Assembly: GCF_020685205.1 (NCBI RefSeq)
Contig: NZ_JAJERB010000001.1
Coordinates: 496,001 to 560,000 of the forward strand
Length of the DNA: 64,000 bases
Direction: 5' to 3'
DNA from: Hymenobacter translucens
Lineage (GTDB): Bacteria > Bacteroidota > Bacteroidia > Cytophagales > Hymenobacteraceae
Of this stretch, positions 1 through 8,393 are shown piece after piece. The notes below the pieces were generated by a model. That model made no database searches, was not told where the DNA came from, and saw nothing but the letters and a program-made list of their open reading frames with translations. Position 1 is the stretch's first letter. The number at the start of each line of letters is the position of its first letter. The position numbers were made by a program, and so were the translations under genes.

Positions 1-904
1 CCAGGGAGATAACGTCGCCCATGCCCAGGATCCGCTGCGCCATGCGGTCCGGGTAGAACATATCCAGGGCCTCCATCTTCTCACCCGTGGAGATGAACTT
101 GATGGGCTTCTCGACCACGGCCCGGATGGAAAGGGCCGCGCCGCCGCGGGAGTCGCCGTCGAGCTTGGTGAGCACCACGCCGTCGAAGTTGAGACGATCG
201 TTGAAGGTCTTGGCGGTGTTCACGGCGTCCTGACCGGTCATGGAGTCAACCACGAACAGCGTTTCGGACGGGTTGATGGCCCGCTTTACGGCTTCAATCT
301 CGCGCATCATCTCCTCGTCCACGGCCAGGCGGCCGGCGGTGTCGATGATGACGACCTTCTTGTTGTTTTTGCGGGCGTACTCGATGGCGTTCTGCGAAAT
401 CGACACCGGATTCTTGTTTTCCGGCTCGGCATACACCTCCACGCCAATCTGCTCGCCCAGCACCTGAAGCTGGTTGATAGCCGCCGGGCGGTACACGTCG
501 CAGGCAACGAGCAGCACGGTGCGGTTCTGCTTTTTGATAAACGACGCCAGCTTGCCGGCAAAGGTCGTTTTACCCGAACCCTGCAGACCCGAGAGCAGAA
601 CCACGGCCGGGTCGCCCTTGATGATGATGTCCTGCTTTTCGCCGCCCATCAGCTGGGTCAGCTCGTCGTAGACGATTTTGGTCATCAGCTGGCCCGGCGA
701 CACCGCCAGCAGCACGTCGCGGCCCATGGCCTCGTCCTTGATCTTGTCGGTGACTTCCTTGGCCACCTTGTAGTTGACGTCGGCGTCCACCAGGGCCCGG
801 CGGATTTCCTTGACGGTAGCCGCAACGTTGATTTCGGAGATGCTGCCCTGGCCCTTGAGGGTTTTAAAGGCTTTATCGAGCTTGGTACTGAGATTATCGA
901 ACAT
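1..904 (-). CDS. ffh: Signal recognition particle protein Ffh, 5' part
   Basis: This is the GTPase subunit of the signal recognition particle, which binds SRP RNA and delivers nascent membrane proteins to FtsY. About 301 residues are visible, covering the N and G domains; the C-terminal M domain lies beyond the window edge. The P-loop GLQGSGKTT is near residues 106-114, DTAGR near 188-192 and TKLD near 246-249. The ATG at 904 gives the typical start MFDNLSTKLD. It is divergent from the glycosyltransferase gene that follows. Its RNA partner ffs is at about 28346-28436. Identification is firm; only truncation by the window limits it. Confidence 0.97.
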   Translation of the reverse strand, partial: MFDNLSTKLDKAFKTLKGQGSISEINVAATVKEIRRALVDADVNYKVAKEVTDKIKDEAMGRDVLLAVSPGQLMTKIVYDELTQLMGGEKQDIIIKGDPAVVLLSGLQGSGKTTFAGKLASFIKKQNRTVLLVACDVYRPAAINQLQVLGEQIGVEVYAEPENKNPVSISQNAIEYARKNNKKVVIIDTAGRLAVDEEMMREIEAVKRAINPSETLFVVDSMTGQDAVNTAKTFNDRLNFDGVVLTKLDGDSRGGAALSIRAVVEKPIKFISTGEKMEALDMFYPDRMAQRILGMGDVISL

Positions 905-1063
905 CGGTGGATGTGCTGATGAGCTAATGAAAGAAGTGCCGGAACAAGCGGGCAGACGAGCGAAAACGCCGCGCCGGAAAAGTGGGCCCCGGACAAAAAA
1001 CAGGAAACTGCGCCAATTGGCTCCCCAAAATTAGCCAGAAAACCTTAAAACCCGTTCGCTGTG

Positions 1064-1071
1064 TACCTTCG
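1064..1071 (+). promoter_or_regulatory. Bacteroidota -7 box TACCTTCG for the GT4 gene
   Basis: The octamer fits TAnnTTTG with one change and lies 36 bases before the ATG at 1108. No clear -33 TTG is seen. Confidence 0.45.
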
Positions 1072-1107
1072 CCCCTGCCAAACCCGTTCAGATCCTTTTT
1101 CTTCTTC

Positions 1108-2418
1108 ATGCGCCTGCTCGTCATCACCTATTACTGGCCGCCTTCGGGCGGGGCGGGCGTCCAGCGCAGTTTAAAGTTTGTGAAGCACCTGCCCCAGTTT
1201 GGGGTAGAGTGCACCGTCATTACCGTCGACCCCGAGCAGGGCGCGTATCCGGTGCGCGACGAGTCGCTGCTGCGGGAAGTGCCGGCGTCGGTGCGGGTTA
1301 TCCGGACGGGCACGTCGGAGCCGTTTAACTCCTACCAAAAGCTCACGGGCCGGCAGCAGATTCCGTACGGGGGCTTCGCCAACGAAAGCAAAACCAGCCT
1401 GCAGCAGCGGTTTTTCAAGTTTGTGCGCGGCAACATATTTATTCCTGACGCCCGGCGCGGCTGGAACCGCCACGTGCTGCGGGCCTGCGCCGAGCTGATG
1501 GACCGGGGCGAAAAGTTCGACGCGGTGCTGACCAGCAGTCCGCCCCACTCCACGCAGCTGATCGGGCTGGAGCTGCAGAAGCGCTACGGCCTGCGCTGGC
1601 TGGCTGACCTGCGCGACCCCTGGACCGACATCTACTACCACGCCGAGCTCAACCAGACTGCCCCGGCCCGCTGGCTGGACGCCTGGTATGAGCGGCAGGT
1701 GCTGGAGCAGGCCGATGAGGTGCTCGTCACCAGCCCCGACACCAAGCGCCTGCTGCTGGGCAAGTCGGCCCGGCTGACGGCGGCCAAGTTTCACGTGCTG
1801 CCCAACGGCTACGACGAAAGCGACTTTCGGGAGCCTTCCACTCCGCCCACCGACCAGCTGCTGATTACGCACACGGGCACCATCACCGAAACCTACCACA
1901 TCGAGCTGTTCCTGCGGGCCTGCGCCGAGTGCGCTGCCCGCCACCCCGACGTGCCCCTGCGCCTGCGCTTCGTGGGGCAGGTTTCGGAAGGCGTGCGGCG
2001 GCAGATTGCGGAGGTGGGGCTGAGTGAACGAACCGAGCTGCTGCCCTTCGTGCCCCACGACGAGTCGGTGGGCTACCTGCTGCGCTCTACGCTGCTGCTG
2101 ATGGCTATTCCGGACGTAGACCACAACTTCGGGATTCTGCCGGGTAAGGTGTTCGAGTACCTGGCCGCCAACAAGCCCATCATCTGCATCGGCCCCGTCG
2201 GATCGGATGCCGATAACCTGCTGGAAGAGTGCGGGGCCGGGCGGGTGCTGGCCTACGGGGCCTACGCGGCCATCGTGGAGCACCTGGAAAACCATATTGC
2301 TGCCTGGCGCAGCAACCCCAACCTGGACTTGCCCAGCATGAACCATTCGCGCTACTCGCGCCGCGCCCTGACCGGCCGGCTGGCTCAGCTGGTGCGCCCC
2401 GCATCAAGCGCCTCCTAA
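1108..2418 (+). CDS. GT4-type glycosyltransferase
   Basis: This is a 436-residue GT-B-fold glycosyltransferase, probably cytoplasmic, that transfers a sugar from a nucleotide donor during surface-glycan synthesis. It opens with YYWPPSGGAGVQR, the glycine-rich acceptor-side loop common in GT4 enzymes. It continues with LADLRDPW and LPNGYD in the middle, and GILPGKVFEYLA near the C-terminus, where family members contact the donor. An in-frame ATG at 982 exists, but the 42 extra residues look like untranslated leader and a -7 box lies between, so 1108 is preferred. It opens the glycan locus. Donor and acceptor cannot be read from the sequence. Confidence 0.88.
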   Translation: MRLLVITYYWPPSGGAGVQRSLKFVKHLPQFGVECTVITVDPEQGAYPVRDESLLREVPASVRVIRTGTSEPFNSYQKLTGRQQIPYGGFANESKTSLQQRFFKFVRGNIFIPDARRGWNRHVLRACAELMDRGEKFDAVLTSSPPHSTQLIGLELQKRYGLRWLADLRDPWTDIYYHAELNQTAPARWLDAWYERQVLEQADEVLVTSPDTKRLLLGKSARLTAAKFHVLPNGYDESDFREPSTPPTDQLLITHTGTITETYHIELFLRACAECAARHPDVPLRLRFVGQVSEGVRRQIAEVGLSERTELLPFVPHDESVGYLLRSTLLLMAIPDVDHNFGILPGKVFEYLAANKPIICIGPVGSDADNLLEECGAGRVLAYGAYAAIVEHLENHIAAWRSNPNLDLPSMNHSRYSRRALTGRLAQLVRPASSAS

Positions 2419-2482
2419 AAGGCCGGCCGCACGGATAGCCCGGGTGGCTGCTTGCCGTAGCTTAACCTCGGAGGGGATTCCG

Positions 2483-2490
2483 TACTTTTG
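2483..2490 (+). promoter_or_regulatory. -7 box TACTTTTG for pseB
   Basis: This is a perfect TAnnTTTG octamer 34 bases before the pseB ATG at 2525. It suggests pseB has its own promoter rather than depending on the upstream glycosyltransferase. Confidence 0.6.
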
Positions 2491-2524
2491 TCTTTCCCCG
2501 CTACCTAGCGGGCCTTATTTCCTT

Positions 2525-3544
2525 ATGGCTCTCGACCTCAATCACAAATCCATTCTGGTAACCGGTGGCACCGGATCTTTCGGCAAGAAGTTCGTTCAGG
2601 CCGTGTTTGACAAGTTTCCCAAGGTGAAGCGCCTGGTTGTTTTTTCCCGCGACGAACTCAAGCAGTACGAGATGTCGCAGGTGTTTCCGAACAGCAAGTA
2701 CCCCGCTATTCGGTATTTCCTGGGCGACGTGCGCGACCCGGAGCGCCTGAAGCGCGCCTGCGAAGGCATCGACGTAATTGTGCACGCGGCCGCCCTCAAG
2801 CAGGTGCCGGCCGCCGAGTACAACCCGATGGAGTGCATCAAGACCAACATCTTCGGCGCGGAGAACGTGATTAACGCCGCCCTCGACTGCGGCGTGAAGG
2901 ATGTGGTGGCGCTCAGCACCGACAAGGCGGCGGCGCCCATCAACCTGTACGGGGCTACCAAGCTCTGCTCCGATAAGCTGTTTGTGGCGGCCAACAATAT
3001 GAAAGGCTCCCGCGACCTGCGCTTTTCGGTGGTGCGCTACGGCAACGTAATCGGCTCCCGGGGCTCGGTGGTACCATTCTTTCTGCAACGTCGCTCCTCG
3101 GGCGTGCTGCCCATCACCCACCCGGATATGACCCGGTTCAACATCTCCCTGGATGAAGGTGTAGACTTGGTGCTGTACGCGCTGGAGCATGCCTGGGGCG
3201 GGGAGATTTTCGTGCCCAAGATTCCGAGCTATAAGATTACGGAAGTGGCCCGCGCCATCGGCCCGGAGTGCCGGCAGGAAGTTGTAGGCATCCGCCCCGG
3301 CGAGAAGCTGCACGAGGCCATGATAACCGAAACCGATGCCCTGAGCACGGTAGAGCTCGACAAGTACTACGTGATTCTGCCGTTCACCCCGCGCTGGGAC
3401 GTGGAAGAGTTCATCACCCACTTCAACGGCAAGCGCGTCCCCGACGGCTTCTACTACGACTCGGCCAACAACCACGAGTGGCTGAGTGCCGAGCAGATCC
3501 GCGAAGAAATCCGCCTCCACGTCGACCCCGAGTTTGCAGCTTGA
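2525..3544 (+). CDS. pseB: UDP-N-acetylglucosamine 4,6-dehydratase (inverting), PseB
   Basis: This is the first enzyme of the pseudaminic acid pathway. It converts UDP-GlcNAc to the 4-keto-6-deoxy-L-arabino sugar by C4 oxidation, C6 dehydration and C5 epimerisation. The protein has 339 residues and an extended-SDR fold: TGGTGSFG at residues 13-20 binds NADP, STDKA near 131-135 carries the Asp-Lys pair of the family, and Tyr142-x3-Lys146 is the catalytic dyad. The start at 2525 (MALDLNHKS) fits family length; an upstream ATG at 2444 would add 27 residues. The partner pseC begins at 6458, beyond an opposite-strand gene. CapE/WbjB-type dehydratases are related, but the downstream pseC and pseI favour PseB. 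Confidence 0.9.
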   Translation: MALDLNHKSILVTGGTGSFGKKFVQAVFDKFPKVKRLVVFSRDELKQYEMSQVFPNSKYPAIRYFLGDVRDPERLKRACEGIDVIVHAAALKQVPAAEYNPMECIKTNIFGAENVINAALDCGVKDVVALSTDKAAAPINLYGATKLCSDKLFVAANNMKGSRDLRFSVVRYGNVIGSRGSVVPFFLQRRSSGVLPITHPDMTRFNISLDEGVDLVLYALEHAWGGEIFVPKIPSYKITEVARAIGPECRQEVVGIRPGEKLHEAMITETDALSTVELDKYYVILPFTPRWDVEEFITHFNGKRVPDGFYYDSANNHEWLSAEQIREEIRLHVDPEFAA

Positions 3545-3549
3545 TGATT

Positions 3550-3716
3550 GGCTGCTAGCCGTTGGCTTGTGGCTGATGGCTTTTTCCTGGTATGCTGATT
3601 GGCGCTCAACGAAAGCGGCAGCTTTTCCTCCCGGAAAGGCCGCCGCTTTCATTTTGAACTGTTTGCCAGTCGTTTCCCTGAATCAGCTGGGCGTCAAAAG
3701 CCAACAGCCATCAGCT
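3550..3716. repeat. Self-complementary intergenic module (GCTGATGGCT family)
   Basis: Repeats of the words GGCTGATGGC and GTTGGCTT at 3550-3584 are answered in inverted form by AAAAGCCAACAGCCATCAGC at 3696-3715. The 14-mer at 3703-3716 recurs, inverted, at 28187-28200. The module encloses the hairpin at 3611-3650. Confidence 0.65.
3611..3650. terminator. Bidirectional hairpin between pseB and the T9SS cargo gene
   Basis: GAAAGCGGC at 3611-3619 pairs with GCCGCTTTC at 3642-3650. A short T-rich stretch follows on the + strand. It lies between convergent genes. Confidence 0.6.
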
Positions 3717-3718
3717 AT

Positions 3719-6223
3719 TCAGCGCACTACTTCCACCCATCCGCGGAACTGCCGGCCATCATTTGCCCGAAGCATGTAGTAGTACAGCCCGCCGGGTTGT
3801 CCGGCAGCAGCCCAGCTGTTATCGTAGCTGCTGTTCTGATATACCTGCGTGCCCCAACGGTTGAAGATGGTCACCTGCCATTGGGGTGCATTCAGCCCTT
3901 TCAGAACAAACACGTCGTTCTTCTGGTCACCATTGGGAGTAATAATGTTGGGAATAGTGAACGGGCAGCCGGCGTCGCGTACGATCAGCTCATCCTGCGC
4001 GGTACAGCCGGCGGGTGAAGTAACTATGAGGGAATATGTGCCCGCGGAAGTGGCAGAAAACGTGCTGGCCGTAGAGCCATCCTGCCACCGGTAGGTGGTG
4101 CCGGCTGGCTGCGCGTTGGCTCGCAGGAGCACGGCTTGCTCCAGACAAGCCAGGGTATCCCGGCCCAGCTGAACAACCGGGACTGGAATAACGCTTACAG
4201 TGGTAAAGCCCTGGTTCGTGCAGCCTTGTGGCGACGTAACCGTGACTGCGTACGTACCGGTCTGCTGCACTGCAAAGGTACTGGCCGTCGAGCCGTCCTG
4301 CCAACGGTAGGTGGTACCCGTCGGCTGTGGACCGGGCGTCAGACTGAGGGAGGTGCCCTGGCATACCTGCTGGTTGGGCGGGCCCAGGTTGACTACTGGC
4401 AACGGATTGTTTTGAACTACCACAGTTGCCTGCGCAGTACAGCCAGCCGCTGAGGTCAGGGTTACCGAATAGGTGCCGGCCTGCACCACCAGAAAACTGC
4501 TTCCCGTCGAGCCATCCTGCCACTGATACGTAGTTCCCACCGGCTGAGGCCCTGCCGCGAGGGTAATTTGACTACCTGGACACAGTTGCCGGGTTGTCGG
4601 CCCCAGGTTTACTACCGGGGCTGGCAGCATTTCAACAGTCACGCTTGCCTGCGCAGTACAGCCTGAGGCCGTGGTAACAGTCACCGTATACGTTCCGGCC
4701 GTTCTGACGGTATAGCTGGTTCCCGTGGCTCCATCCTGCCATTGGGCGGTGGCTCCGGGCGGGAGCGAGCCAACAGAAAGCGAAAGTTGACTACCCTGAC
4801 ATAGCTGTCGAGTAGGCGGCCCCAGGGTCACTACGGGCAATGCGGTTACCACTACCATTTGCGTGGTCGTAAGCGGTACACTTACACCGGGTAGCGTTAC
4901 GACCAGGGTAACGGTGTAGAAACCTGCCGTGGAATACACATGGGTTGTGTTTGCTCCGCTACCGGTATTTGCTGCCCCCGAGCCCGGATCACCAAAGTTC
5001 CAGCTGTAGGTGGCCCCTGGCGCTGATGGAGCTACAAGTCCCGAAAAGCTGGCCGCACTACCCACACATGCTCCCGTAGCGGTAAAAGACGCTGTCGCAA
5101 CTGCTCTTTTCGGGAAATTCGGCAGTCCCAGCTGGCCTACTCTTCCTCCTGGAAAAACCGCGTCGCTACGAAAGCCGCAGGCTGTGCCCAATGCATTCGG
5201 ATTGTCGATGCTTCCCAGGAAGCCGCTGTTAAACTTAGCCAGATAAATCCGCTGATCAGGGCCAAGCTCCAGCGCGCCGGCAAACGCGCCACCCGAATTA
5301 CCAATGACTACCGCAGAAGCGGCAATGGCTGCCGGAGAGCCGGCCAGCAGATTAAACTGGTAAATGGTATTGCCGTCCAGCGTGGTGCCATACAGACGGC
5401 TACCATCGGGTGAGAACTCGACGCCGTAGCTGCGGTAAAACTGCCGCAGCGGAACATGGTTGGACAGCTGGCCGGTGTTGTTATTGAAGTCGAAGAGCTC
5501 AAATATGTTGTCCCGCATCGCAATAGCCAGCTTATTTCCAGCTGGCGACACCTTCATGTAGCCCACGGCATTGGCATTAGCGAATGCGCCGCCACCACCC
5601 GCATGCACCGTGCCGATGCTGGTCGCCACCGGAGTAGCAGAAATACCGGTAGGAGAAAGCAGGAAAGCATAAAAGACGTTGGAATTCCATCCATGTACCA
5701 CAATCCACGTATCGCGCCCATTTGCATGCGGCACTGCCAGCACTCGTTCGGTAACCTGGATGGTACTCAGCTGCACTGCCCGTTGAGCAACCGCGCCCTG
5801 GCCCCCGGCTTGGGTCATATCCACCAGGTTGTATTTTACTCCTCCCACCAGCCGATTGTCGCAGCCATCCACTACAACAATATAATACTGATCCGGATTG
5901 GCTGGATTTTTTACAATTACCGCTCCCTGAGCAGCCGATTCGTGGCCGCCAATTGCCTGGCCATTGACCATCGGTTGATGATTGCGGTTCCAGATGTTAA
6001 CCGCATTGGTATAAAAAAGCAGGTTTCCGGCGGCATCCGATACTGTGGCGGTGGCTTCGTAGGTAACCATGGCGCTGTTTAGCAACGCCGTAGGTAACCC
6101 TGAAGTAAACGTAATCCCGGCGTTGTTGCCAAAATACCAGTTCCGGTTTTCAAGCTGCGCATAAACCGGAGTATTACCCCATAGGCATAGGGCAGCAAAG
6201 GCAAAAAGTAGTCTTTTCAACAT
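3719..6223 (-). CDS. Secreted PKD/repeat protein with gliding-motility C-terminal (T9SS type B) domain
   Basis: This 834-residue exported protein has an N-terminal signal peptide ending near YAQ. A region of about 350 residues resembling a beta-propeller follows, then a PKD-like domain (YSWNFGDPGSG). Next come four tandem Cys-containing repeats of about 70 residues, each with a WQDG-x-TG/AS core and GTY-VTV-S-GCT. The last 80 residues (PNIITPNGD, FNRWGTQVY, PGGLYYYML) match the CHU_C/gliding-associated type B sorting domain, so it should leave the cell through the type IX system. It lies against the reading direction inside the pse locus and is AT-richer: I count 26 G+C of 60 at 5881-5940 against 39 of 60 at 6901-6960 in pseC. 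Confidence 0.88.
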   Translation of the reverse strand: MLKRLLFAFAALCLWGNTPVYAQLENRNWYFGNNAGITFTSGLPTALLNSAMVTYEATATVSDAAGNLLFYTNAVNIWNRNHQPMVNGQAIGGHESAAQGAVIVKNPANPDQYYIVVVDGCDNRLVGGVKYNLVDMTQAGGQGAVAQRAVQLSTIQVTERVLAVPHANGRDTWIVVHGWNSNVFYAFLLSPTGISATPVATSIGTVHAGGGGAFANANAVGYMKVSPAGNKLAIAMRDNIFELFDFNNNTGQLSNHVPLRQFYRSYGVEFSPDGSRLYGTTLDGNTIYQFNLLAGSPAAIAASAVVIGNSGGAFAGALELGPDQRIYLAKFNSGFLGSIDNPNALGTACGFRSDAVFPGGRVGQLGLPNFPKRAVATASFTATGACVGSAASFSGLVAPSAPGATYSWNFGDPGSGAANTGSGANTTHVYSTAGFYTVTLVVTLPGVSVPLTTTQMVVVTALPVVTLGPPTRQLCQGSQLSLSVGSLPPGATAQWQDGATGTSYTVRTAGTYTVTVTTASGCTAQASVTVEMLPAPVVNLGPTTRQLCPGSQITLAAGPQPVGTTYQWQDGSTGSSFLVVQAGTYSVTLTSAAGCTAQATVVVQNNPLPVVNLGPPNQQVCQGTSLSLTPGPQPTGTTYRWQDGSTASTFAVQQTGTYAVTVTSPQGCTNQGFTTVSVIPVPVVQLGRDTLACLEQAVLLRANAQPAGTTYRWQDGSTASTFSATSAGTYSLIVTSPAGCTAQDELIVRDAGCPFTIPNIITPNGDQKNDVFVLKGLNAPQWQVTIFNRWGTQVYQNSSYDNSWAAAGQPGGLYYYMLRANDGRQFRGWVEVVR
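3960..4830 (-). repeat. Four in-frame tandem repeats in the T9SS cargo gene
   Basis: The codons for WQDG recur near 4073, 4298, 4508 and 4728, giving a unit of 210-225 bases. The copies have diverged but keep the Cys pair and the GTY motif, as in stacked Ig-like adhesin modules. Confidence 0.75.
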
Positions 6224-6291
6224 AAGTTAAGGTAAGCAACGAGTGTAGTGGTTGATCATCCATAAATAGATAAATGCACTATTCCACGGTA

Positions 6292-6299
6292 TAAAGGTA
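6292..6299 (-). promoter_or_regulatory. -7 box TACCTTTA for the T9SS cargo gene
   Basis: Read on the minus strand, TACCTTTA lies about 68 bases before the ATG at 6223, with a TTG about 15 bases further upstream. Confidence 0.45.
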
Positions 6300-6390
6300 G
6301 TCTTTTAACTTGATCAATAAAGCTCAACGGCTCGTTTGCCCCTCAAGAATAGAGAGCAACTAAAAAGTCATCCAGGCTTCTCCCCGAGCG

Positions 6391-6398
6391 TATATTTG
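6391..6398 (+). promoter_or_regulatory. -7 box TATATTTG for the pseC operon
   Basis: This is a perfect TAnnTTTG octamer 59 bases before the pseC ATG. pseC therefore does not need read-through from pseB, which the inserted gene would block. Confidence 0.6.
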
Positions 6399-6457
6399 CG
6401 GCTGCGGAGCCCACACCCTTGGCCGCTTCCTGACGTCGACTCCCACCTCAACTGCCC

Positions 6458-7621
6458 ATGGCTTTCCATCCCGCGCACCCCATTCCCTACGGCCGCCAGC
6501 ACATTACCGAAGCCGACGAGCAGGCCGTGCTGGAAACGCTGCGGTCCGACTTTCTGACCCAGGGGCCCAAGGTGGTGGAGTTTGAGCAAAAGTTTGCCCG
6601 GTACATCGGGGCCGAGTATGCGGTGGCCGTGGCCAATGGCACTGCCGCTTTGCACCTGTGTACCCTGGCACTGGGCGTCGAGCCCGGGCAGCGCGTCATC
6701 ACCACTCCTATTACCTTCGCTGCCTCGGCCAACTGTGTGCGCTACTGCGGAGGTGAGGTGCATTTCGTCGACATCGACGCGGCCACGGCTCTGATCGACC
6801 TGCAGCAGGTCCGCCGGTTGCTTGAAGCCCACCCGAAAGGGTATTTTCACGGCCTGATTCCGGTGGACTTCGCGGGCCTGCCGGTAGACCTGGAAGAAGC
6901 CCGCACGCTGGCCAACGAGTTTGGGCTCTGGATTATCGAGGATGCCTGCCATGCCCCGGGCGGCTTTTTCACCGACTCACAAGGGCAGGAGCGGCGCTGT
7001 GGTAACGGACAACTGGCCGATCTGGCCATCTTCTCCTTCCACCCCGTTAAGCACATTGCTACCGGCGAAGGCGGCATGATTACCACCAACCGGGTCGACC
7101 TCTACGAGAAGCTGCTGCTGCTGCGCACCCACGGCATCACGAAAGACCCTGCCAAAATGCACCGCCACGACGGAGGCTGGTACATGGAGATGCAGACCCT
7201 GGGCTACAACTACCGCATGCCCGACATGCTCACCGCCCTGGGCATCAGTCAGCTGCAACGTGCGGATGAAGGCCTGGCCCGCCGGCGGGAGCTGGCCGCC
7301 CGCTACGACCAGGCGTTTGCTGCCCTACCGGCCGTGCAGCCCCTGGCCGGGGCTCCTGGTCATGCCTACCACCTGTACGTGATTCAGGTAACTGACCGCA
7401 AAGGGCTCTATGACTTCCTGCGGGAAAAGCAGATCTACACCCAGGTGCACTATATCCCGGTGCACACCATGCCGTACTACCAGGAGCTAGGCTGGAAAGG
7501 GGGAGACTTCCCCCATGCCGAGCAGTATTACGCCCGCTGCCTGAGCGTTCCGCTCTACCCCACCCTCACCGATGAGGAGCAGCAGTACGTTATCGACTCA
7601 ATCAAGGAGTTTGTCGGATGA
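6458..7621 (+). CDS. pseC: UDP-4-amino-4,6-dideoxy-N-acetyl-beta-L-altrosamine transaminase, PseC
   Basis: PseC is a PLP-dependent aminotransferase of the DegT/DnrJ/EryC1/StrS fold that adds the C4 amino group to the PseB product, using glutamate. The protein is 387 residues long. The PLP lysine is Lys198 in FHPVKH, NGTAALHL near 60-67 binds the cofactor phosphate, and EDACHA near 161-166 carries the PLP-ring aspartate. The stop codon overlaps the next start by four bases (ATGA), showing translational coupling. Family membership is certain; the PseC assignment rests on similarity plus pseB and pseI in the same locus. Confidence 0.9.
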   Translation: MAFHPAHPIPYGRQHITEADEQAVLETLRSDFLTQGPKVVEFEQKFARYIGAEYAVAVANGTAALHLCTLALGVEPGQRVITTPITFAASANCVRYCGGEVHFVDIDAATALIDLQQVRRLLEAHPKGYFHGLIPVDFAGLPVDLEEARTLANEFGLWIIEDACHAPGGFFTDSQGQERRCGNGQLADLAIFSFHPVKHIATGEGGMITTNRVDLYEKLLLLRTHGITKDPAKMHRHDGGWYMEMQTLGYNYRMPDMLTALGISQLQRADEGLARRRELAARYDQAFAALPAVQPLAGAPGHAYHLYVIQVTDRKGLYDFLREKQIYTQVHYIPVHTMPYYQELGWKGGDFPHAEQYYARCLSVPLYPTLTDEEQQYVIDSIKEFVG

Positions 7622-8361
7622 GTGAGCTGAAGCGCGTCGGAATTATTTCCCAGGCCCGAATGGGTAGCACCCGCCTGCCGGGCAAGGTCCTCTTAGCGGC
7701 CGGGGGCGCCACTATGCTTGAACACCACGTACAGCGGCTTCGGCAGAGCAGCTTCCCTATTTTCCTCGCTACGACCGCCCTACCTATCGACGACGTGCTG
7801 GCGGAGTTTGCGTTAGTGCATGGCCTGCCGTGCTACCGGGGCAGTGAGGCCGATGTGCTGAGCCGCTACTATGAGGCGGCCCGGCAGTTTGGGCTGGGCA
7901 CCATTGTACGCGTTACAAGCGACTGTCCGCTGATTGACGGTGAACTGGTAGGGGCAGCCGTGGGGCGGTTTCTGAACAACGCCGACGCCTGGGAATACCG
8001 CTCCAACTCGATTGTCCGCTCCTACCCGCGCGGATTCGACTTCGAAATATTTTCATTTGAAGCCCTGCGTGAAGCGTACGAGCAGGCCCGGCTCCCCTAC
8101 GAGCGGGAGCATGTAACGCCCTACCTCAAGTCTAACCCAGCCATGGCCGGTCGGCTCCGGATTGAGGATGAGGTATACGCCGAAGGTGACTTCAGCCGGT
8201 TCCGCATCACCCTCGACACGCCCGAGGACTTTGAGCTGATTCGCCGGCTGATGGAGGAACACAAGGCGCAGCACCTCTCCCACCCGCAGATAATCAACCT
8301 GCTGAATCAGCATCCGGAACTCGTAGCTATCAACGCCCACATCGAGCAGAAGGCCGGCTGA
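7618..8361 (+). CDS. SpsF-type cytidylyltransferase, candidate nonulosonate CMP-activating enzyme
   Basis: This 247-residue nucleotidyltransferase belongs to the SpsF/CMP-KDO synthetase-like family. The nucleotide loop SQARMGSTRLPGK is at residues 11-23 and TSDCPLID is near 101-108, containing the metal-binding aspartate region. In classical pathways PseF, which is NeuA-like, makes CMP-pseudaminic acid. No such gene is present here, so this protein probably takes the role, as SpsF relatives do beside sialic-acid-like synthases. It is translationally coupled to pseC. Family assignment is firm; the exact product is inferred. Confidence 0.8.
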   Translation: MSELKRVGIISQARMGSTRLPGKVLLAAGGATMLEHHVQRLRQSSFPIFLATTALPIDDVLAEFALVHGLPCYRGSEADVLSRYYEAARQFGLGTIVRVTSDCPLIDGELVGAAVGRFLNNADAWEYRSNSIVRSYPRGFDFEIFSFEALREAYEQARLPYEREHVTPYLKSNPAMAGRLRIEDEVYAEGDFSRFRITLDTPEDFELIRRLMEEHKAQHLSHPQIINLLNQHPELVAINAHIEQKAG

Positions 8362-8378
8362 GTTGCGGCTTTACTGCC

Positions 8379-8386
8379 TACTTTTA
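8379..8386 (+). promoter_or_regulatory. -7-like box TACTTTTA before the methyltransferase
   Basis: The box lies in the 32-base gap after the cytidylyltransferase and ends 7 bases before the ATG at 8394, so any transcript starting here would have almost no leader. Confidence 0.4.
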
Positions 8387-8393
8387 CCGTTCT

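Noticed and set aside
1171..2346. 391-residue minus-strand frame opposite the GT4 gene
   Set aside because: It is a Val/Gly/Gln-rich shadow of the real glycosyltransferase, with no motif of its own.
2501..3652. 383-residue minus-strand frame opposite pseB
   Set aside because: It is the mirror of a clear PseB gene in GC-rich DNA; it has no domain-like pattern and runs into the repeat module.
3960..4830. Regularly spaced repeats considered as a CRISPR array
   Set aside because: The unit is 210-225 bases, in frame, and encodes Cys-containing Ig-like modules; no short identical repeats or spacers and no cas genes.
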